A stretch of DNA of 28,220 nt. It comes from Alphaproteobacteria bacterium UBA828. Its GTDB lineage: Bacteria > Pseudomonadota > Alphaproteobacteria > UBA828. The notes beneath the pieces were generated by a model. That model had not been told where the DNA came from, searched no databases, and worked only from the letters and a program-made list of their open reading frames with translations. Positions within the stretch are counted from its first letter, which is position 1; each line of letters begins with the position of its first letter. The position numbers and the translations under genes are program-made. The DNA lies in the NCBI GenBank assembly GCA_002296185.1, contig DBHM01000028.1, positions 1 through 28,220 of the forward strand, given 5' to 3'. Positions 1 through 7,480 of this stretch are shown here, in pieces.

Positions 1-474
1 TCTGTAAAAAAAGTAGCTAATATTTTGCTAAAGTCTGGACATGGGCACAATGTCATTGAGCTTAAAGATACAGCAAGATCGGCAGCTGATGCTGCCACTG
101 CCCTTGATGTGCCTGTTGGGGCAATAGTAAAGACACTAGTTTTTATCATTAGTGACAATAATCATAATACACCTGTTATAGCTTTGGTTGCGGGTGATAA
201 ACAATGTAGGACAGATATGCTTCCAAGAGTTTTGGGTTGTTGTGGGGAGGTAATAAGACCTGGGGCTGATATAGTGAAGGAAATTACAGGATATTCAATT
301 GGGGGAGTTTCCCCTCTAGGTCTGCCAGAAAAATTAGATGTAATTCTTGATGCTTCTCTAAAACGATTTGAAACGATATGGTCTGCAGCAGGGCATACAC
401 ATTGTGTTTTTCCTGCTACATTTGTACAGCTTGCAAATATGACTAAATCAATAGAGTCTGATCAAATAACCTAG
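1..474 (+). CDS. ybaK: YbaK/EbsC-family aminoacyl-tRNA deacylase, 5' end cut by the window edge
   Basis: Proteins of the YbaK/ProX editing family hydrolyse wrongly charged aminoacyl-tRNA (for example Ala- or Cys-tRNA(Pro)) in the cytoplasm. The reading frame is open from base 1, and the first in-window start, TTG at 25, lies inside the family's N-terminal helix, so the true start is upstream of the window. Visible landmarks are the IVKTLVF segment carrying the conserved active-site lysine, GDKQCRTDML, the ITGYSIGGVSPLG loop, and the C-terminal AAGHTHCVFPATF motif. The visible 158 codons suggest only a few residues are missing. The exact tRNA substrate cannot be assigned. The downstream gene is convergent, and the 90-base gap between them shows no clear terminator. 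Confidence 0.88.
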   Translation, partial: SVKKVANILLKSGHGHNVIELKDTARSAADAATALDVPVGAIVKTLVFIISDNNHNTPVIALVAGDKQCRTDMLPRVLGCCGEVIRPGADIVKEITGYSIGGVSPLGLPEKLDVILDASLKRFETIWSAAGHTHCVFPATFVQLANMTKSIESDQIT

Positions 475-564
475 TCATCTTTACTAAGATGCTCTCATTC
501 TATGCCAATTGAATTATGATGAAATATTTTCAAGAAATTTTTATGGAATATGTAATATGAACTA

Positions 565-1290
565 TTAATCATCGTTAGATGGATCAAAAATAAATTTTTT
601 GCCGTGGAATTTTAGTGTAATTGGATAAGATGAATTGTTAAAAGCTCTAATGCGTCTTTCAAGTTCTTTGGGTTCGATATCTGTATATACGGTTTGATAG
701 TCATCAACTTCTTTAATTGTTCTTTTTACGTTGTGCCAAGTTAAATTAGTATTTTTTTCCGTCATTTCTTTGATGTATTGAGATCCTGATTCTCTGACCT
801 TTGTAGAAAAATTAATAAATGAGGAAAATAGGCACTCATGTGTTTTTTGTAATAGTGATTCTAGGTTATCACTTTCTACAATCGGAAAATATGTTACATC
901 TATAATTTTTCCATTATCAATCTTTTCGTTCATTAAATGGACTGTGATGCCGAATCTTTTATCTTCATTATATATCGCGAAATTAATACCTCCTGAACCT
1001 GGGTATTTTGGTGTTCCAGGGTGAAAATTTATAGAGTGCAGATTTGCTTTATCTAGTAGAGATTTTGGCAATACATAGAAACTGCGGTAGCAAAATATAT
1101 AATCAAAGCTCAAGTCGAAAATGTATTGAGGAAGTTTATCGTCACGTTTTGATGACCAGACAACAGTCACCTTAAAGCCTAAATTTTCAAGATGTTTGGC
1201 ACAACGTTCTGAATTGGCGTCATCTTTTCTACCAAAAAAAAGTGCTGAAACACCGTTTAAGTTTGTCTTATTCTGAGATGTATCGGTCAT
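565..1290 (-). CDS. Formyltransferase-fold protein (Fmt/PurN-like catalytic domain only)
   Basis: This 241-residue protein has the formyltransferase catalytic fold. It carries INFHPGTPKYPG at about 87-98, with the family's Asn-x-His pair at N88 and H90. The matching acidic residue is probably D125, in KIDNGKIID. Family members transfer a formyl group from 10-formyltetrahydrofolate to an amine on methionyl-tRNA, GAR or a nucleotide sugar. It is too short for full Fmt because it lacks the C-terminal tRNA-binding domain, and it is unlike PurN at the N-terminus. The last 70 residues are not recognised. The ATG at 1290 is the only reasonable start, but no good Shine-Dalgarno precedes it. The gene is divergent from the ThDP enzyme at 1383 with a 92-base gap. 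The acceptor substrate is unknown. Confidence 0.75.
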   Translation of the reverse strand: MTDTSQNKTNLNGVSALFFGRKDDANSERCAKHLENLGFKVTVVWSSKRDDKLPQYIFDLSFDYIFCYRSFYVLPKSLLDKANLHSINFHPGTPKYPGSGGINFAIYNEDKRFGITVHLMNEKIDNGKIIDVTYFPIVESDNLESLLQKTHECLFSSFINFSTKVRESGSQYIKEMTEKNTNLTWHNVKRTIKEVDDYQTVYTDIEPKELERRIRAFNNSSYPITLKFHGKKFIFDPSNDD

Positions 1291-1382
1291 CGTAAAGGAT
1301 AAATAAAGGCCTCGAATAATTAGATAATTTATGAAAACATAAGGTTAATTTATATGATTCGTGAAAAAAGAGGTAGGTTTTA

Positions 1383-2975
1383 GTGAGTAATAATGGAAAA
1401 AACTCTTTAACTGGTGCTCAGATCCTCCTGAATGGACTGGTTGATAATGGAGTTGATGTATTCTTTGCTAATGCTGGGACATCAGAGATGCACCTTGTTT
1501 CTGCTATTGGGTCTAATGAGAATGCTCGGCCAGTTTTATGTCTTTTTGAAGGGGTAGTCACTGGTGCTGCAGACGGATATTGGAGAATGGCACGAAAACC
1601 AGCTGCTACACTTCTTCATCTTGGTCCTGGGTATGCAAATGGTATGGCTAATCTGCATAATGCGAAAAAAGCATTTTCAGGTATTGTTAATATTGTTGGT
1701 GATCACGCAACTCGTCATTTAAAGTATGATGCTCCACTAACTTCTGACCTCATTGGACATGTAAAGATTCATTCACATTGGTTCCACGTATCAAATTCTT
1801 CAACAGATCTAGGCCAGGCGGGTGTAGAGGCTGTTTCTATGGCGGAGTCTGGATGGGGAAAAATTGCAACTGTGATTGCTCCTGCTAACCATGCTTGGGA
1901 GATGGGGGAGCCTCATGGTCAATTAAAAAAACCACAAGCTCTAAAAAATGTGTCGGATAAAAGATTAGAGGAGATTAGGAATCTTCTTGAAAAGCCAAAA
2001 AAGACAGCATTTCTTCTTGGTGGCCTCGCTCTCCAATCTGAATGTACTGAGCTCGTAAGCGAAGTGGCGCAAAATTTTAATGCATCTCTGATTTGTGAGA
2101 CTTTTTCAGCTCGTATGGAGAGAGGTGTTGGTCGTGTAACACTGGAGAGGATTCCTTACTTTGCAGAACATGCTATTAAGTTTCTCTCTAGTTTTGAACA
2201 GATTATTTTAGTGGGGGGAAAAGATCCAGTTGGTTTTTTCGCTTATCCAGGAGTAAAGAGCCGTCTAGCTTCAGAGGAATGTCAGGTAAGTAGGCTAGTT
2301 GATATTGACGAGGATGTTTTTGATACCTTGATAAGGTTAAAGAAATTAGTTGGTGGAGGCTATAAGCCAATTTTGCAAAAAGCAATTCGCCAGGAGCCAA
2401 GTGGTAGTGAACTAAGCCCCTCAAACTTAAGTATAGTAATCGCCAATGAAATGCCTGAAAACAGTATCATTTCAGATGAAGGTATAACATGTGCTGCAGA
2501 TCTGTTCGAGCAAACTAAGGCTGCGCCTAAACATGATTGGTTATCTATAACCGGGGGGTCAATAGGACAAGGTTTGCCGGTTAGTTTCGGTGCAAGTATT
2601 GCATGTCCTTCAAGAAAAGTTATAGCGTTTCAGGCGGATGGTAGCGCCATGTATACTGTCCAAACACTTTGGAGTATTGCACGAGAGAATGCTGACGTAA
2701 CAATTGTAATACTTAATAACAAAAGCTATGCAATTTTAAATATTGAATTAGAGAGGCTTAAGGTGGGAGTTCCTAATTCGAAGACTTTATCGATGCTTGA
2801 TTTATCAAACCCTGAGGTTGATTGGGTTTCTATTTCTCATGGTATGGGAATAGAAGCTAGTAGGGCAACGACAGTGACTGAGTTCGAGGATCAGTTTAAA
2901 TCCGCTATGGCTTCTAGTCGACCAAGGTTAATTGAGGCTATGGTAGTTCAAAAAATCAATCACGGGTATGAATGA
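1383..2975 (+). CDS. Thiamine-diphosphate enzyme, acetolactate synthase-like large subunit of unknown substrate
   Basis: This 530-residue protein has the three-domain ThDP enzyme layout: N-terminal PYR domain (about 8-170), central domain (about 195-325), C-terminal PP domain (about 350-525). The activating glutamate is E56 in LFEGVVTGAADGY. The Mg/ThDP motif is ADGS at 418-421, ending with N445-N446. The segments AGTSEMHLV and LHLGPGYANGMANLHNAKKA place it in the group usually labelled 'acetolactate synthase large subunit' that resembles benzoylformate decarboxylase. No small subunit is nearby, so biosynthetic IlvB is unlikely. The start is GTG at 1383, preceded by AAGAGG about 9 bases upstream. 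It probably carries out a decarboxylation or carboligation on a 2-oxo acid in the cytoplasm, but the substrate is unknown. Confidence 0.82.
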   Translation: MSNNGKNSLTGAQILLNGLVDNGVDVFFANAGTSEMHLVSAIGSNENARPVLCLFEGVVTGAADGYWRMARKPAATLLHLGPGYANGMANLHNAKKAFSGIVNIVGDHATRHLKYDAPLTSDLIGHVKIHSHWFHVSNSSTDLGQAGVEAVSMAESGWGKIATVIAPANHAWEMGEPHGQLKKPQALKNVSDKRLEEIRNLLEKPKKTAFLLGGLALQSECTELVSEVAQNFNASLICETFSARMERGVGRVTLERIPYFAEHAIKFLSSFEQIILVGGKDPVGFFAYPGVKSRLASEECQVSRLVDIDEDVFDTLIRLKKLVGGGYKPILQKAIRQEPSGSELSPSNLSIVIANEMPENSIISDEGITCAADLFEQTKAAPKHDWLSITGGSIGQGLPVSFGASIACPSRKVIAFQADGSAMYTVQTLWSIARENADVTIVILNNKSYAILNIELERLKVGVPNSKTLSMLDLSNPEVDWVSISHGMGIEASRATTVTEFEDQFKSAMASSRPRLIEAMVVQKINHGYE

Positions 2976-3003
2976 CTATAAAAAGGAATTTAGAGGCATT
3001 AAG

Positions 3004-3048
3004 TATATCTGGCGGTGATTTCTAATATACCATTCACCGCCAGATATA
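3004..3048. terminator. Perfect 15-bp stem-loop between convergent genes
   Basis: Arms 3004-3018 (TATATCTGGCGGTGA) and 3034-3048 (TCACCGCCAGATATA) are perfectly complementary, with a 15-base AT-rich loop. The element lies between the stop of the ThDP enzyme (2975) and the stop of the minus-strand pseudoazurin (3060). It is probably a bidirectional transcription terminator or mRNA-end stabiliser. There is no long U-run on either side, so intrinsic termination is not certain. Confidence 0.6.
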
Positions 3049-3059
3049 TTATATACAGA

Positions 3060-3515
3060 TTAATAACTAGATTTTTTGGCCCCTTCTATCCTTGCAATGA
3101 GCTCTTTAGCCAATGTTTTTGATTTTTTACCCACAAATTTCACTTTCTTGATATCTGCTAGGTTATCTAAGTTATTTCCCACAACAACAAACCCAATCAT
3201 ACCCATAGATTTATGTGGGGTGCACCAGTAGGCATAAATACCCGGAACAGTAAATTTATACTCAGTATCTTTAGAAAGTTTAGATTTGAAAGCTTTTACA
3301 CCTTCTGGGATACCGCGCTTCTTTATAAATTCGACATTATGACCTTTGCTTGATGACTTCCAAGTGACGGTATCTCCGACGTCAACGTAGACAAGACTAG
3401 GGGTGAAGACATTTTTTTTGCCTTCAGATTTGTTTAGCATTTCTACTGTGGTATCGGCAGACATTGCTGTTGTTGCAGAAAAAACAAGTATTAGGGCACA
3501 AATTATTAATCTCAT
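3060..3515 (-). CDS. Pseudoazurin-type periplasmic blue copper protein
   Basis: This small type-1 copper electron carrier probably works in the periplasm, passing electrons to a reductase or terminal oxidase. From the ATG at 3515 the protein has 151 residues. It begins with a Sec signal peptide (MRLIICALILVFSATTAMSA, likely cut after AMSA). The four copper ligands are visible: His in SKGHNVEF, and Cys, His and Met in YWCTPHKSMGMIGF (the second Met of MGM by pseudoazurin numbering). The C-terminal lysine-rich helical tail also fits pseudoazurin. An in-frame TTG 10 codons upstream is possible, but the ATG has AGAAGG 8 bases before it and leaves a proper signal peptide. No nitrite reductase or oxidase partner is in the window. 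Confidence 0.88.
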   Translation of the reverse strand: MRLIICALILVFSATTAMSADTTVEMLNKSEGKKNVFTPSLVYVDVGDTVTWKSSSKGHNVEFIKKRGIPEGVKAFKSKLSKDTEYKFTVPGIYAYWCTPHKSMGMIGFVVVGNNLDNLADIKKVKFVGKKSKTLAKELIARIEGAKKSSY

Positions 3516-3846
3516 TATTACGACCTTCTCATGTTTTATGTTCAAAAACGTAGTCTTTAAATTTTAACTTAACCCCCCTATATACTTAGCAATTTTAACT
3601 CTGAATAGATAGGTCAAATCAAACAATTATAGGTTATATAGGTGGCAAAATAGAGAAAAAAAGGGGAAATAAGTTGTTGTCTCTAAATACTCTTTTTAGA
3701 ATTCACTAGACAAGCCAAAATTTGTTAAAAATGGCTTAAAGTATTCATCTTATTTAGGAGTAGATGCTATAAATAATACTCATAAATAGATAACTAAAGT
3801 AGCTGTAGAGATTTTGCTTATTTTATTAACTTAGAAAGTTTTTCAT
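3516..3846. other. 331-base AT-rich divergent intergenic region
   Basis: This gap separates the divergent pseudoazurin and acyl-CoA dehydrogenase genes, so it must hold promoters for both. It is strongly AT-rich and has no credible ORF or RNA gene. Several AT-rich hexamers could serve as -10 elements, but no -35/-10 pair with good spacing stands out, so no promoter is called. Confidence 0.5.
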
Positions 3847-5028
3847 ATGAACATCGATAATGTTTCAATAAACCTTGCCTATAATTATGAGGATCTTAGG
3901 GAGCCAGTTAAAACCCTTTGTGATAAATTTCCTGGAGAGTATTGGCGGGAAAAAGATCGTGAGCGTGCTTATCCTGAGGAATTTGTCAAGGAACTGACTC
4001 AATCTGGATTTCTGGCAGCTTTAATACCTGAGGAGTACGGAGGTAGTGGCCTTGGTATTGGGGCCGGTGCAGCTATCTTAGAAGAAATTAATGCTTCAGG
4101 TGGTAATAGTGGTGCATGCCATGCACAGATGTACACGATGGGTACAGTTTTGCGACATGGATCGAAGGACCAGAAAGAGCAATATTTACCTCGTATTGCT
4201 TCAGGTGATATTCGATTACAAGCTTTTGGTGTGACCGAACCTACAACTGGTTCAGATACTACTCAATTAAGAACAACAGCTGTCCGAAAAGGTAATGACA
4301 GATATATTGTGAATGGTCAGAAAGTTTGGATATCGCGAGCACAGCAGTCAGATTTACTTCTTCTGCTTGCCAGGACTACTCCAAAAGAGGAATGCAAAAA
4401 GCGTACTGAGGGCTTATCAGTATTCCTCATTGAACTAAAAGATGCTGTAGGCAATGGTCTTGAGATTAGACCAATTCCGACGATGATAAATCATAATACA
4501 AACGAGCTTTTTTTTGATAATCTTGAGATATCTTCTTCAACTCTGATTGGTCAGGAAGGGTCAGGATTTAAGTATATTTTGGACGGTATGAATGCTGAAC
4601 GTATTTTGATAGCTGCTGAGTGTATAGGTGATGCGCGTTGGTTTATAGAGAAAGCAAGTGGATATGCAAATGAGCGTAAGGTATTTGGAAACCCTATAGG
4701 TGCTAATCAAGGTATTCAATTCCCAATAGCCCGTGCTTACGCGCAAACACAAGCTGCTGATATGATGGTAAGGAAATCGGCTGCACTTTTTGATGCTGGT
4801 ATTGCTTGTGGACCTGAGGCAAATATGGCCAAGTTATTAGCTTCAGAAGCCTCTTGGGAAGCAGGTGATACTTGTATGCAGACGTTTGGTGGGTTTGGTT
4901 TTGCTGAAGAATACGATGTTGAGAGAAAGTTTAGAGAAACACGACTTTATCGCACAGCACCAATCTCAACGAATATGATTTTAGGATATATAGGCCAACA
5001 CGTATTAGATATGCCAAGGTCCTATTAA
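3847..5028 (+). CDS. Acyl-CoA dehydrogenase
   Basis: This FAD-dependent enzyme introduces an alpha,beta double bond into an acyl-CoA and passes electrons to ETF. At 393 residues it has full family length. The flavin/substrate loop VTEPTTGSDTTQL, YIVNGQKVWISRA and the C-terminal QTFGGFGFAEEYDVERKFRETR are typical. The usual YEGT-type catalytic Glu near the C-terminus is replaced by LYRTAPIS. A glutamate at E251 (GMNAERILIA) sits where isovaleryl-CoA-type and long-chain enzymes keep their base, so the enzyme is probably active. ATG at 3847 is the chosen start; the upstream AGAAAG is weak. Its stop overlaps the next start (TAATG at 5026-5030), so it is coupled to the CoA-transferase gene. The substrate is unknown. 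Confidence 0.9.
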   Translation: MNIDNVSINLAYNYEDLREPVKTLCDKFPGEYWREKDRERAYPEEFVKELTQSGFLAALIPEEYGGSGLGIGAGAAILEEINASGGNSGACHAQMYTMGTVLRHGSKDQKEQYLPRIASGDIRLQAFGVTEPTTGSDTTQLRTTAVRKGNDRYIVNGQKVWISRAQQSDLLLLLARTTPKEECKKRTEGLSVFLIELKDAVGNGLEIRPIPTMINHNTNELFFDNLEISSSTLIGQEGSGFKYILDGMNAERILIAAECIGDARWFIEKASGYANERKVFGNPIGANQGIQFPIARAYAQTQAADMMVRKSAALFDAGIACGPEANMAKLLASEASWEAGDTCMQTFGGFGFAEEYDVERKFRETRLYRTAPISTNMILGYIGQHVLDMPRSY

Positions 5029-6152
5029 TGTCTAGAAGGTTAAGCGAACTGCTGGTGGTCTCAATCGAGCAGGCTCTAGCGGCACCTTATTGCACTAGTC
5101 GTCTGGCCGATGCCGGAGCAAGAGTAATTAAAGTCGAGCGTCATGAAGGTGATTTTGCGCGACGTTATGATGACATGTTGAATGGGTGTAGTTCTTGGTT
5201 TGCTTGGCTAAATAGAGGCAAAGAATCCATAGTATTAGATTTTAAAAATCCATCGGATGCAAGTCTACTGAGGAAAATCATTGGTAAGGCGGATATCTTT
5301 GTTCAGAACTTAAGCCCAGGTGCAACTGAAAGAGCTGGTTTTGGCAGTGCTGATTTGAGGGGCGAATTTCCTTCATTAGTCACTTGTGACATTAGTGGTT
5401 ATGGAGTTGAGGGTCCTTATCGGGATGTGCCTGCCTATGATTTTCTTGTTCAGTGTGAATCAGGTGTAGCCTCAGTAACTGGTACTTCAGAAGAAGCGGC
5501 GCGTGTAGGCGTCTCAGTGTGTGACTTAACAGCTGGTCTAAACGCTTATGGGAGTATTTTGGAGGCTATAATAACCCGAATGTCTTCAGGGTATGGTGAT
5601 GGAATTCATGTTTCGCTTTTTGATGGTATGGCAGATTGGATGAACGTTGCTCGACTACATCAACAAAATTACGGCAGGCCTCCCGAGCGCATGGGTCTTT
5701 CTCACTCTCTTATTGCCCCTTATGGCGCTTATCCAGTAGGTGGGGGAGGGAATATTGTTATTGCTATTCAGAATGATAGGGAGTGGGGCCGTTTTGCCTC
5801 TAATGTTCTTGGGGACAAATTACTTGTTAGTGATAGTAGGTTTATAAATAATGCAGCACGTGTGAAAAACCGTGGAGAAATGGATGCTATAATTAAAAAT
5901 GTTTTTGAAAAATATAATTTGTCTAATCTTTGTAAAATTCTTCTTGATGAGCGTATCGCCTTTGGTCGATTAAATGATGCTCTAGCCTTATCACAACATC
6001 CTCAACTTAGGACAATACCTCTAAAACTTCCTGATGGTGAAGTTTTAGAAATTATAGCTCCTCCTTCTAGGTTCGATTCAGGGGATAGTGTACTGGGTCC
6101 AGTACCCTCCTTAGGCGAACATAGTGAGAAAATTAGGAGGGAATTTAAATGA
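5028..6152 (+). CDS. CaiB/BaiF-family (family III) CoA-transferase
   Basis: Family III CoA-transferases move CoA between carboxylic acids through an aspartyl-CoA thioester. The 374-residue protein carries the N-terminal ARVIKVERHEGDFAR Rossmann-like segment and the catalytic aspartate D138 in PAYDFLVQCESG. The family motifs NLSPGATERAGFG and the later VSLFDGMADW are also present. It starts at the A of the previous gene's TAA (TAATG) and ends in an ATGA that overlaps a 12-codon ORF, so it lies in the middle of a translationally coupled trio. It probably activates or swaps the CoA of the acid that the neighbouring dehydrogenase and hydratase process. Donor and acceptor cannot be told from sequence. 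Confidence 0.88.
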   Translation: MSRRLSELLVVSIEQALAAPYCTSRLADAGARVIKVERHEGDFARRYDDMLNGCSSWFAWLNRGKESIVLDFKNPSDASLLRKIIGKADIFVQNLSPGATERAGFGSADLRGEFPSLVTCDISGYGVEGPYRDVPAYDFLVQCESGVASVTGTSEEAARVGVSVCDLTAGLNAYGSILEAIITRMSSGYGDGIHVSLFDGMADWMNVARLHQQNYGRPPERMGLSHSLIAPYGAYPVGGGGNIVIAIQNDREWGRFASNVLGDKLLVSDSRFINNAARVKNRGEMDAIIKNVFEKYNLSNLCKILLDERIAFGRLNDALALSQHPQLRTIPLKLPDGEVLEIIAPPSRFDSGDSVLGPVPSLGEHSEKIRREFK

Positions 6153-6187
6153 TTATATTCATAAAATTTGGAGTAAGTGGATGGTGA
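6149..6187 (+). CDS. Possible 12-codon linker ORF between CoA-transferase and hydratase genes
   Basis: AGGAGG at 6135-6140 is the strongest Shine-Dalgarno in the trio. It is followed about 8 bases later by an ATG at 6149 that overlaps the CoA-transferase stop (ATGA). This frame encodes only MIIFIKFGVSGW and stops at TGA 6185-6187, just past the ATG at 6181 that best fits the hydratase. It may couple translation by termination and restart. It could also be a chance reading frame. Confidence 0.35.
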   Translation: MIIFIKFGVSGW

Positions 6188-7035
6188 CAGCGGAAAATTA
6201 TGAAGCATGGGTTGGGAGAGAAATTGAGAAAATTGATACTATAGACACTCATAGGGTCGCGGGACTTAGTGCTATTCTGGATAAAAATTATAAAATACCT
6301 ACCCCGGGTTCTCCTTTGCCACCTTGTTGGCATTGGGCATTTTGTAATGATGTTGTCCCTCAATCTCAACTAGGTGTCGATGGGCATCCTGAGAGAGGCG
6401 GTTTTCTTCCAGATCTAAAACTTCCAAGGCGTATGTGGGCTGGTAGTAAGGTTCAAATTAATCAGAGTCTTAGGGTAGGTGACACTGTTACAAAGCGATC
6501 AAAAATATTAAGTATTACACCTAAATCTGGAAAAAGTGGCCAACTATTTTTTGTTTCAATTAAGCACGAATGGTTTGTTGGTGATAAGTTATCCATAAAA
6601 GAAGACCAGGATATTGTTTACCGCGATATGCCAAGAAAAATTAATTCAAACTCTTCTGGAATTACTGCCCCAAGTAAGAGTTTATGGAGGAGAGAAATCA
6701 AGCCAGACCCTGTTCTACTTTTTCGGTATTCTGCCTTAACATTTAATGGTCATAGGATTCATTATGATCAACCGTATTGTATATCGGAAGAGGGATATCC
6801 TGGTCTAGTTGTCCATGGTCCACTCATAGCAACTTTTTTGTTGGACCTATGTAGGCATAGCAACCCAGAGCGTGAAATTTCAAGGTTTTCTTTTCGTGCA
6901 GTATCTCCATTATTCGATCAGTCACCATTTTTTATTTCTGGGAGTCTTACAGATGATGGAAACGCTGCAGATCTTTGGGCGGAGAATGCTGAGGGATATA
7001 TATCATCTAAAGCGAAAGTAGAGATGAAAGGGTAG
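6181..7035 (+). CDS. MaoC/hotdog dehydratase, mesaconyl-C4-CoA / itaconyl-CoA hydratase-like
   Basis: This double-hotdog protein of about 284 residues probably hydrates an enoyl-CoA or dehydrates a 3-hydroxyacyl-CoA. The N-terminal half carries the GSPLPPCWHW and PRRMWAGSKV segments of the FAS1-like dehydratase domain. The C-terminal half carries the catalytic segment FRYSALTFNGHRIHYD, followed by EGYPGLVVHGPL, which is typical of the mesaconyl-C4-CoA hydratase/HTD2 group. The frame is open back to a GTG at 6124, but the ATG at 6181 is preferred: it has GGAG 7 bases upstream, and the N-terminus MVTAENYEAWVGREIE matches the family start. It is the last gene of the dehydrogenase/CoA-transferase cassette and converges on rpmE. 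Confidence 0.82.
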   Translation: MVTAENYEAWVGREIEKIDTIDTHRVAGLSAILDKNYKIPTPGSPLPPCWHWAFCNDVVPQSQLGVDGHPERGGFLPDLKLPRRMWAGSKVQINQSLRVGDTVTKRSKILSITPKSGKSGQLFFVSIKHEWFVGDKLSIKEDQDIVYRDMPRKINSNSSGITAPSKSLWRREIKPDPVLLFRYSALTFNGHRIHYDQPYCISEEGYPGLVVHGPLIATFLLDLCRHSNPEREISRFSFRAVSPLFDQSPFFISGSLTDDGNAADLWAENAEGYISSKAKVEMKG

Positions 7036-7080
7036 TATAGTGTAAATATTTCTTTTAGGAAAAATTAGATATTAAATATT

Positions 7081-7302
7081 TTATTTAATACCAAAATCCT
7101 TAAATCGTTTGTTGAATCTTGAAAGTTGGCCACCCTCGATCAATTTTTGCTGCCCCCCAGTCCACACAGGGTGCGACAGCGGATCTATATCTAGGGTCAT
7201 TGTATCTCCAGCTTTTCCCCATGTAGAGCGCGTTTTGAATGTGGAGCCATCAGTTCTAGTAACTGTGATTTCGTGATAGTCAGGGTGAAGGTTTTTTTTC
7301 AT
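7081..7302 (-). CDS. rpmE: 50S ribosomal protein L31 (zinc-free form)
   Basis: This is a component of the large ribosomal subunit. The 73-residue protein reads MKKNLHPDYHEITV at the start, with RSTWGKAGDTMTLDIDPLSHP in the middle and SRFNKRF near the end, all diagnostic for L31. It has no cysteine pairs, so it is the zinc-independent (C-minus) type common in Alphaproteobacteria. The frame is open seven codons further up, but the ATG at 7302 matches the family start and has AAAGGAA about 9 bases upstream. The gene is monocistronic and convergent with the hydratase gene. A good promoter lies at 7330-7358. Confidence 0.96.
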   Translation of the reverse strand: MKKNLHPDYHEITVTRTDGSTFKTRSTWGKAGDTMTLDIDPLSHPVWTGGQQKLIEGGQLSRFNKRFKDFGIK

Positions 7303-7329
7303 TAGTTTTATTCCTTTATACACGAGCGG

Positions 7330-7358
7330 TTTATATCTTTGCTTTGGGAAGGTTTCAA
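7330..7358 (-). promoter_or_regulatory. Likely sigma-70 promoter of rpmE
   Basis: Read on the minus strand, TTGAAA (7358-7353) is followed by a 17-base spacer and TATAAA (7335-7330). This gives a start near 7323 and a leader of about 20 bases before the rpmE ATG at 7302, with AAAGGAA inside it. The match to the consensus and the exact spacing make this the best promoter readable in the window. Confidence 0.6.
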
Positions 7359-7480
7359 GCAGGAATAATATTATTTTAAGATAAAGTCAGTTATTGTTAA
7401 GAAAAAGTTGGACTTATATAGGCTTCTGTAAGATTACATGAAATCAAAAGTATAATTTTTTAAGTTAGGGCTCTGAATTA

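Noticed and set aside
565..1290. Methionyl-tRNA formyltransferase (fmt)
   Set aside because: The catalytic triad is there, but at 241 residues it lacks the C-terminal tRNA-binding domain and the usual SLLPRYRGAAPI motif is HPGTPKYPGSGG. It is not next to def.
1383..2975. Biosynthetic acetolactate synthase (ilvB)
   Set aside because: The N-terminal motif is AGTSEMH rather than the FGYPGG-type of IlvB, and no ilvH small subunit or ilvC follows.
6124..6180. GTG start at 6124 for the MaoC-like protein
   Set aside because: The 19 extra residues overlap the CoA-transferase end, no ribosome site precedes the GTG, and family members begin near the ATG at 6181.
7070..7090. AT-only hairpin (TATTAAA/TTTAATA) between the hydratase gene and rpmE
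   Set aside because: Only seven A-T pairs, overlapping the rpmE stop. It is too weak to call a terminator in such AT-rich DNA.
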